From positions 1 to 10,154 of the forward strand of contig CAYSLC010000198.1 in the NCBI GenBank assembly GCA_964431545.1: a DNA stretch of 10,154 nucleotides. Reading direction: 5' to 3'. Below are positions 6,761-10,154 of the stretch, one piece after another. Every line of letters starts with the position of its first letter. The stretch's first letter is position 1. The translations under genes were made by a program, and so were the position numbers. The DNA comes from CAYSLC01 sp964431545 (GTDB lineage: Bacteria > Desulfobacterota > Desulfobacteria > Desulfobacterales > JAABSP01). The notes under the pieces are model-generated. The model was not told where the DNA came from and made no database searches. It was given only the letters and a program-made list of their open reading frames with translations.

Positions 6761-8437
6761 TCATAAAAACCGTTTGATCACGCTCATCGTTTCATCCACG
6801 CCTTTCAGCGCGATAACGGCAAAACCGGAGAAGAGGCAGATGCCGATCATGGCGAACACGAAGCTGGCCGCCCAGTTGACGCCTTTCAAGGTCCGGTCTC
6901 TCACGCGGTAGATCTTGGGGATGGTGGCCATGGCCGGAATCCCGATGGCCTCGAGGTCGTCGGAGCTTCGGATGGAGGTGTCGAAGAAATCGATCAGGAA
7001 TATAAGACCGGCCCCCAGGCCGAGGCCGCCCGCCAGGCAGATGGCCAGCAGTTTTTTCAGGTCGGGGGAGATGGGCTTTTGCGGCAGGGTTGCCGGATCG
7101 AGAATCCTGAACTGCTCCCCCTTGGCCTTTCTTTCCATACTCACCGCCATCTCCGCCTCGATCTTCCGATCCAGGAGGGAACTGTAGGAACCCTGAATGT
7201 TTTTGTAATCCCTTTTTAGCGTGATCAGCTCCTGCTCCCGTTTGGGGGCCGCCTCCACCCGCCGCTGGTACTCGTCGATCTTCCCCTGGATCTCCGCCAT
7301 ATCCCTTTCGATTAGTCCGATCTCCTCGGAGATCTCCCTGCGCTTTTCCGCTGTCTCCCTTTGCAATGCCTTTTTCTGGATTTCGAACGTGTTCACAAAG
7401 GAGATGCCCAGGTCATCGGGTTCGGGCTCCTCCTCCTCGGGTGTCTCGCTTTTCGCCAGCTCTTGGTATTCGAGTTCCCTCTCTTTTTTCTCGATGGTCT
7501 TTTTGAGTCGGACCACGTCGGGGTGCTGTTCCGTGTATTTGGAAAGCAGGGCCTCGTAAGCTTGCTTCAGTTGCTCCAGTTCCGATGCGGCGCCCACGTC
7601 TTCGAAATCGTCTTCCAACATCAGTCCGTCGAACATGTCCTGCTGGCCCTGGAACATGGAGGCCTGCTGCTCGATGGCTTTCAACCTCTCTTCGGCCTCC
7701 CTCTCGTAGTCCGCCATCCTTGATCGCGCTTCCCTGAGGCTCTGCTGTTTTTCGTTGTACGTCAACTGAAGCCGGTCCAGCACGCGGAGATTCGAGTTGA
7801 GCTGCTCGGGGAGTTCCCCCATGTTTTCGGTCCGATAGGCCTTCATGGCCTCTTCCACCTCCACGAGGCGCTGGCGCATCTCCTCGAGCTGCCCGTCCAG
7901 GAACTCACTGGTGCCGATGGCCTTGGTCTCCCGGACCCTGAGATTGATGTCGATGAAGTATGTGGCCAGGGCGTTGGCCACATCCCGGACGAGTTTCGGC
8001 TCGCTGCCCTTGAAGGTTATGGAGAAGGCGTCGGCCCCGCCCCGGGCACGAGTGACGTTGATGTCGATTCTTTTCCGGAGGCTTTCCAGCTTGTCCTCCA
8101 GAAACATGTCCTTCTGCTCCGGCTTGGAGAAGAGGTTGAATCGGTCGATGATCTCCTCCAGGCTGGTCCGGCTCATCACTTGCTGTTTGATGGTGTCGAG
8201 CCTGGCGGGCAGATTGTCATCCACGATGGATGACACATAGCGGCTCGGCACCCGTTGGGGTTCCACCAGGATGAGGGTTCTGGCTTCGTAGATTCTTGGG
8301 AGGGTGATCGCCTTGTAGATCCCGAAGGCCATGGCGATGCAAAACGGAATGATGATGAACCATCGCTTCCGGATGGCCAGGGCGATATAATGGCGGATCT
8401 GTCTTTGAAGCTGTGGGGTGACTTGGACTTGTGACAT
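6761..8437 (-). CDS. Polysaccharide chain-length determinant (Wzz/GNVR, PEP-CTERM-locus subfamily)
   Basis: Inner-membrane polysaccharide co-polymerase that sets chain length and would activate the tyrosine kinase encoded next. The 558 residues have a first membrane helix at about 26-44, preceded by a short cytoplasmic leader. The Wzz domain follows (EARTLILVEPQRVPSRYV, 51-68). A long periplasmic coiled-coil region runs from about 180 to 440, with an acidic break at 331-342. The GNVR-type segment (PKREQELITLKRDY, 398-411) leads to a second helix at 463-485. After that comes a short DTSIRSSDDLEAIGIPAMATIPK segment (486-508), probably the kinase-facing piece, and a third hydrophobic segment at 522-545. 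It is the first gene of the minus-strand cluster. The ATG at 8437 has AAAGGG 9 nt upstream. The gap to the kinase gene is 102 nt. Confidence 0.93.
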   Translation of the reverse strand: MSQVQVTPQLQRQIRHYIALAIRKRWFIIIPFCIAMAFGIYKAITLPRIYEARTLILVEPQRVPSRYVSSIVDDNLPARLDTIKQQVMSRTSLEEIIDRFNLFSKPEQKDMFLEDKLESLRKRIDINVTRARGGADAFSITFKGSEPKLVRDVANALATYFIDINLRVRETKAIGTSEFLDGQLEEMRQRLVEVEEAMKAYRTENMGELPEQLNSNLRVLDRLQLTYNEKQQSLREARSRMADYEREAEERLKAIEQQASMFQGQQDMFDGLMLEDDFEDVGAASELEQLKQAYEALLSKYTEQHPDVVRLKKTIEKKERELEYQELAKSETPEEEEPEPDDLGISFVNTFEIQKKALQRETAEKRREISEEIGLIERDMAEIQGKIDEYQRRVEAAPKREQELITLKRDYKNIQGSYSSLLDRKIEAEMAVSMERKAKGEQFRILDPATLPQKPISPDLKKLLAICLAGGLGLGAGLIFLIDFFDTSIRSSDDLEAIGIPAMATIPKIYRVRDRTLKGVNWAASFVFAMIGICLFSGFAVIALKGVDETMSVIKRFL

Positions 8438-8487
8438 GGCAAATAACCCTTTGCATCGATTTTAGGGAATCTTATTTGATACAACGG

Positions 8488-8663
8488 TCAGAACACGGTA
8501 TTAGAATACGCATTTTACGCCGAAATATCAAGAAACGAAAGATGGGCGGCGGATCCTTTAGGGTCTTGCCGCTTTTCTTTTATCAAAGGAAAGTGGTATT
8601 CTGTCTTTATGGATTGAATCGGGCTGGTTGCATTAAACTGAGGTTGACTTGGGCGCTTATTTA
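8488..8663. repeat. Tandem intergenic element, copy 1
   Basis: Aligning by hand with copy 2 gives about 80% identity over roughly 165 positions, with at most a few single-base gaps. The best conserved blocks are 8501-8512 (starting TTAGAATACGCA), 8522-8542 (21 bases identical in both copies) and 8584-8607 (CAAAGGAAA, one change, then TGGTATTCTGTCTT). GCGGC (8546-8550) and GCCGC (8568-8572) could pair in this copy. A 12-bp palindrome, GTATTAGAATAC, is at 8498-8509. The copy runs right up to the N run, so its end is not defined. Confidence 0.85.
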
Positions 8664-8673
8664 NNNNNNNNNN
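8664..8673. other. Assembly gap (ten Ns)
   Basis: Ten consecutive undetermined bases. A round number of Ns is typical of a scaffold join of unknown size. It lies exactly between the two copies of the tandem element, which suggests the assembler broke on a repeat. Confidence 0.95.
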
Positions 8674-8676
8674 GAT

Positions 8677-8853
8677 TCAGATACCGTAATTAGAATACGC
8701 ATCTTGGGCTGAAATATCAAGAAACGAAAGAGGGGCTGCAGATCCTTTTAAGGCCTTGCCGCGTTCCCTTTGTCAAAGGAAAATGGTATTCTGTCTTCAT
8801 GAGTTGACTCGGGTCGGCTGGAATAAAAGGGGGATGACTTGGGTTCCTATTTT
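8677..8853. repeat. Tandem intergenic element, copy 2
   Basis: Second copy of the element, offset 189-190 bp from the first and ending 29 bases before the regulator start codon. It shares the 21-base identical block at 8711-8731 and the TGGTATTCTGTCTT block at 8783-8796. At 8767-8779 it has a perfect dyad, CCTTTG-T-CAAAGG, which is imperfect in copy 1 (CTTTTATCAAAGG). The copies differ by about 20%, so the duplication is old and the two are not the same DNA assembled twice. Confidence 0.85.
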
Positions 8854-8882
8854 CCTGACTTTTCGGGCGGGGGGCGACAACA

Positions 8883-10154
8883 ATGAAGAGAAAGCTTCTG
8901 ATCATCGAGGATGAAAAGGCCATCGCCAAGCAGATGAAGTGGGGGTTGACCGATGAATACGATGTTTTCATCGAACATGACGCGGACAAGGCCCGGCGGT
9001 TGATCCGTACGGAATCGTTTCCGGTGATGACGTTGGATCTGGGGTTGGAGCCGGAGCCGGACAACCCGAAGGTGGGGTTCCGGTTACTGGAAGAAATTCC
9101 GACACTGGCGCCGAATGCCAAGGTGATCGTCATCACGGGGAACGCCGAAAAGGAGAATGCCGTCAAGTCGATCGCCCTGGGGGCGTCGGATTTCTGTACG
9201 AAGCCGATCGAGCTGGATCTCTTGAAGATTATCCTCGATCGGACGTACAGGATCTTTGAATTGGAGGAGGCCAACCGGAACCTGCTGGAGACCTCGAAAG
9301 ACACGTCCGCTTTGTGCGGGATGATCGGCGTGTCCGGGGCCATGAAGAAGGTGTTCGAGCTGATCCAGCAGGTGAGCCGGACCGATTACCCGATCTTTAT
9401 CCAGGGGGAGAGCGGGACGGGCAAGGAGATGGCCTCCACGGCGGCCCACGGACTGAGCCGGAGGGCGGACAAGCCGCTGATCATTTTGAACTGCGCGGCC
9501 ATTCCGGAAAATCTATTGGAGAGCGAGCTGTTCGGCCATGAGAAAGGGGCGTTTACGGGGGCCACGGCAAAAAAGATCGGGAAATTCGAGCAGGCCGACG
9601 GGGGGACCCTGTTTCTGGATGAGATCGGGGACATGCCCCATGATCTTCAGGCCAAAATCCTCCGGTTTCTCCAGGAGGGGACGTTCGAGCGGGTGGGCGG
9701 CAACAAGACCATGAAGGTGGATGTCCGCATCATCGCGGCCACGAATGTGGACATCGGCAAGGCGATTGCCGAGGGGCGTTTTCGGGAGGATCTGTTTTAC
9801 CGTCTGAATGTGGTGCCCATCGTCATGCCGCCGTTAAAGGAGCGGCAGGAGGACATCCTGGTGCTGGCCAATCATTTTATCCGGGAAGAATCGAAACAGG
9901 TGGGGGGCGGGCAAATCAAATTGTCCCAAGCGGCGGCGGCGGCCTTGACCAGCCATGAGTGGCCGGGGAATGTGCGGGAGCTTCAGAACCGGATCCGACG
10001 GGCCATGGCCACGGCGGCCGATGGGGTGGTTACGCCGGGTAGCCTGGGGTTTACCGATGAGGCAGCGGGAAAGGAGGGGGGGAAGCAGACGACGCTGAGA
10101 GAGGCGCGGGAAAGTGCGGAGATCCGGGTGATCCGCCAGGTTATGGAGATTACC
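8883..10154 (+). CDS. prsR: Sigma-54-dependent response regulator of the PrsR/AtoC type (partial, C-terminus outside window)
   Basis: Cytoplasmic enhancer-binding transcription factor that, once phosphorylated by a sensor kinase (PrsK in this system), would remodel sigma-54 polymerase at target promoters. 424 codons are present without a stop. The receiver domain (1-115) has the acidic pair Glu9-Asp10, phospho-acceptor Asp52, Thr85 and Lys107. The phospho-site loop is long (DLGLEPEPDNPKVGF), as in PEP-CTERM-type regulators. The AAA+ domain has Walker A GESGTGKE (175-182), the sigma-54 contact loop GAFTGA (222-227), Walker B GGTLFLDEIG (240-249) and the FREDLFYRL arginine region. The window ends in the linker or first helix of the expected Fis-type DNA-binding domain; the family is near 450 residues. 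I chose the ATG at 8883 because the receiver fold starts there; a G-rich GGGGGG lies about 8 nt upstream. It is divergent from the EPS genes, and its codons prefer G endings unlike theirs. Confidence 0.92.
   Translation, partial: MKRKLLIIEDEKAIAKQMKWGLTDEYDVFIEHDADKARRLIRTESFPVMTLDLGLEPEPDNPKVGFRLLEEIPTLAPNAKVIVITGNAEKENAVKSIALGASDFCTKPIELDLLKIILDRTYRIFELEEANRNLLETSKDTSALCGMIGVSGAMKKVFELIQQVSRTDYPIFIQGESGTGKEMASTAAHGLSRRADKPLIILNCAAIPENLLESELFGHEKGAFTGATAKKIGKFEQADGGTLFLDEIGDMPHDLQAKILRFLQEGTFERVGGNKTMKVDVRIIAATNVDIGKAIAEGRFREDLFYRLNVVPIVMPPLKERQEDILVLANHFIREESKQVGGGQIKLSQAAAAALTSHEWPGNVRELQNRIRRAMATAADGVVTPGSLGFTDEAAGKEGGKQTTLREARESAEIRVIRQVMEIT

Larger units (their letters stand above)
8438..8882. 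other. Divergent intergenic region between the EPS operon and the regulator gene
   Basis: These 445 bases lie between the start codons of the chain-length gene (minus strand) and the response regulator (plus strand). They should hold the promoters of both. I see two tandem copies of an element, a run of ten Ns, short inverted repeats and no convincing coding sequence; open frames here cross the Ns or lack any family resemblance. Checking both strands for the sigma-54 core (GG, ten bases, GC), I found only one weak match at 8611, which is not kept in the second copy. No clear sigma-70 promoter stands out either. Confidence 0.8.

Noticed and set aside
8609..8626. Possible sigma-54 promoter (TGG, then GC twelve bases on)
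   Set aside because: The -12 part reads GGGC instead of TTGC, the -24 part lacks CAC, and the match is not kept in the second repeat copy.
8488..8853. CRISPR array or transposon ends
   Set aside because: Only two long, diverged direct copies are present, with no short regular repeat-spacer pattern, no transposase and no terminal inverted repeats.
8717..9343. Minus-strand open frame opposite the response regulator
   Set aside because: The plus strand encodes a clear receiver domain here; the minus-strand product is Ser/Arg-rich and lacks motifs.

Overview
The window holds most of an exosortase (PEP-CTERM type) exopolysaccharide locus from a Gram-negative bacterium. An outer-membrane beta-barrel, a Wza-type export lipoprotein and a Wzz-type chain-length protein show the double membrane. 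The high-GC codon use and the gene set would suit a deltaproteobacterial (Desulfobacterota-like) or similar environmental lineage. That placement is inference; nothing here fixes the taxon.

Region 1 (1-8437, minus strand, transcribed right to left) is a run of eight genes: a Wzz/GNVR chain-length determinant with the first half of a split tyrosine-kinase module; a cytoplasmic BY-kinase with a tyrosine-rich tail; a polyprenyl-phosphate sugar transferase that starts the repeat unit; a short Wza-type export lipoprotein; a cysteine-free outer-membrane beta-barrel; a stand-alone EpsI protein; an exosortase; and the N-terminal third of a UDP-GlcNAc 2-epimerase cut by the window edge. Most neighbours are close or overlap. 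The exceptions are about 100 bp before the kinase and about 130 bp before the export lipoprotein. The second gap holds a perfect 10-bp hairpin and a consensus -10 box, so the lower five genes may have their own promoter.

Region 2 (8438-8882) is non-coding. It holds two diverged tandem copies (about 80% identical, 190 bp apart) of a roughly 175-bp element, separated by a run of ten Ns that marks an assembly gap.

Region 3 (8883-10154, plus strand) is a divergent sigma-54-dependent response regulator of the PrsR/AtoC type, complete through the receiver and AAA+ domains and cut by the window end near its DNA-binding domain.

Working model: the sugar transferase loads the first sugar on the lipid carrier. 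The chain-length protein and tyrosine kinase control polymerisation, and the lipoprotein and barrel carry polymer through the periplasm and outer membrane. The exosortase with EpsI processes PEP-CTERM-like surface proteins encoded elsewhere. The epimerase supplies ManNAc-type precursors, and the divergent regulator probably controls exosortase substrates or the locus. The most unusual points are an insertion of about 80 residues inside the catalytic domain of the sugar transferase, the duplicated intergenic element around the assembly gap, and a sharp change of codon style across that gap.
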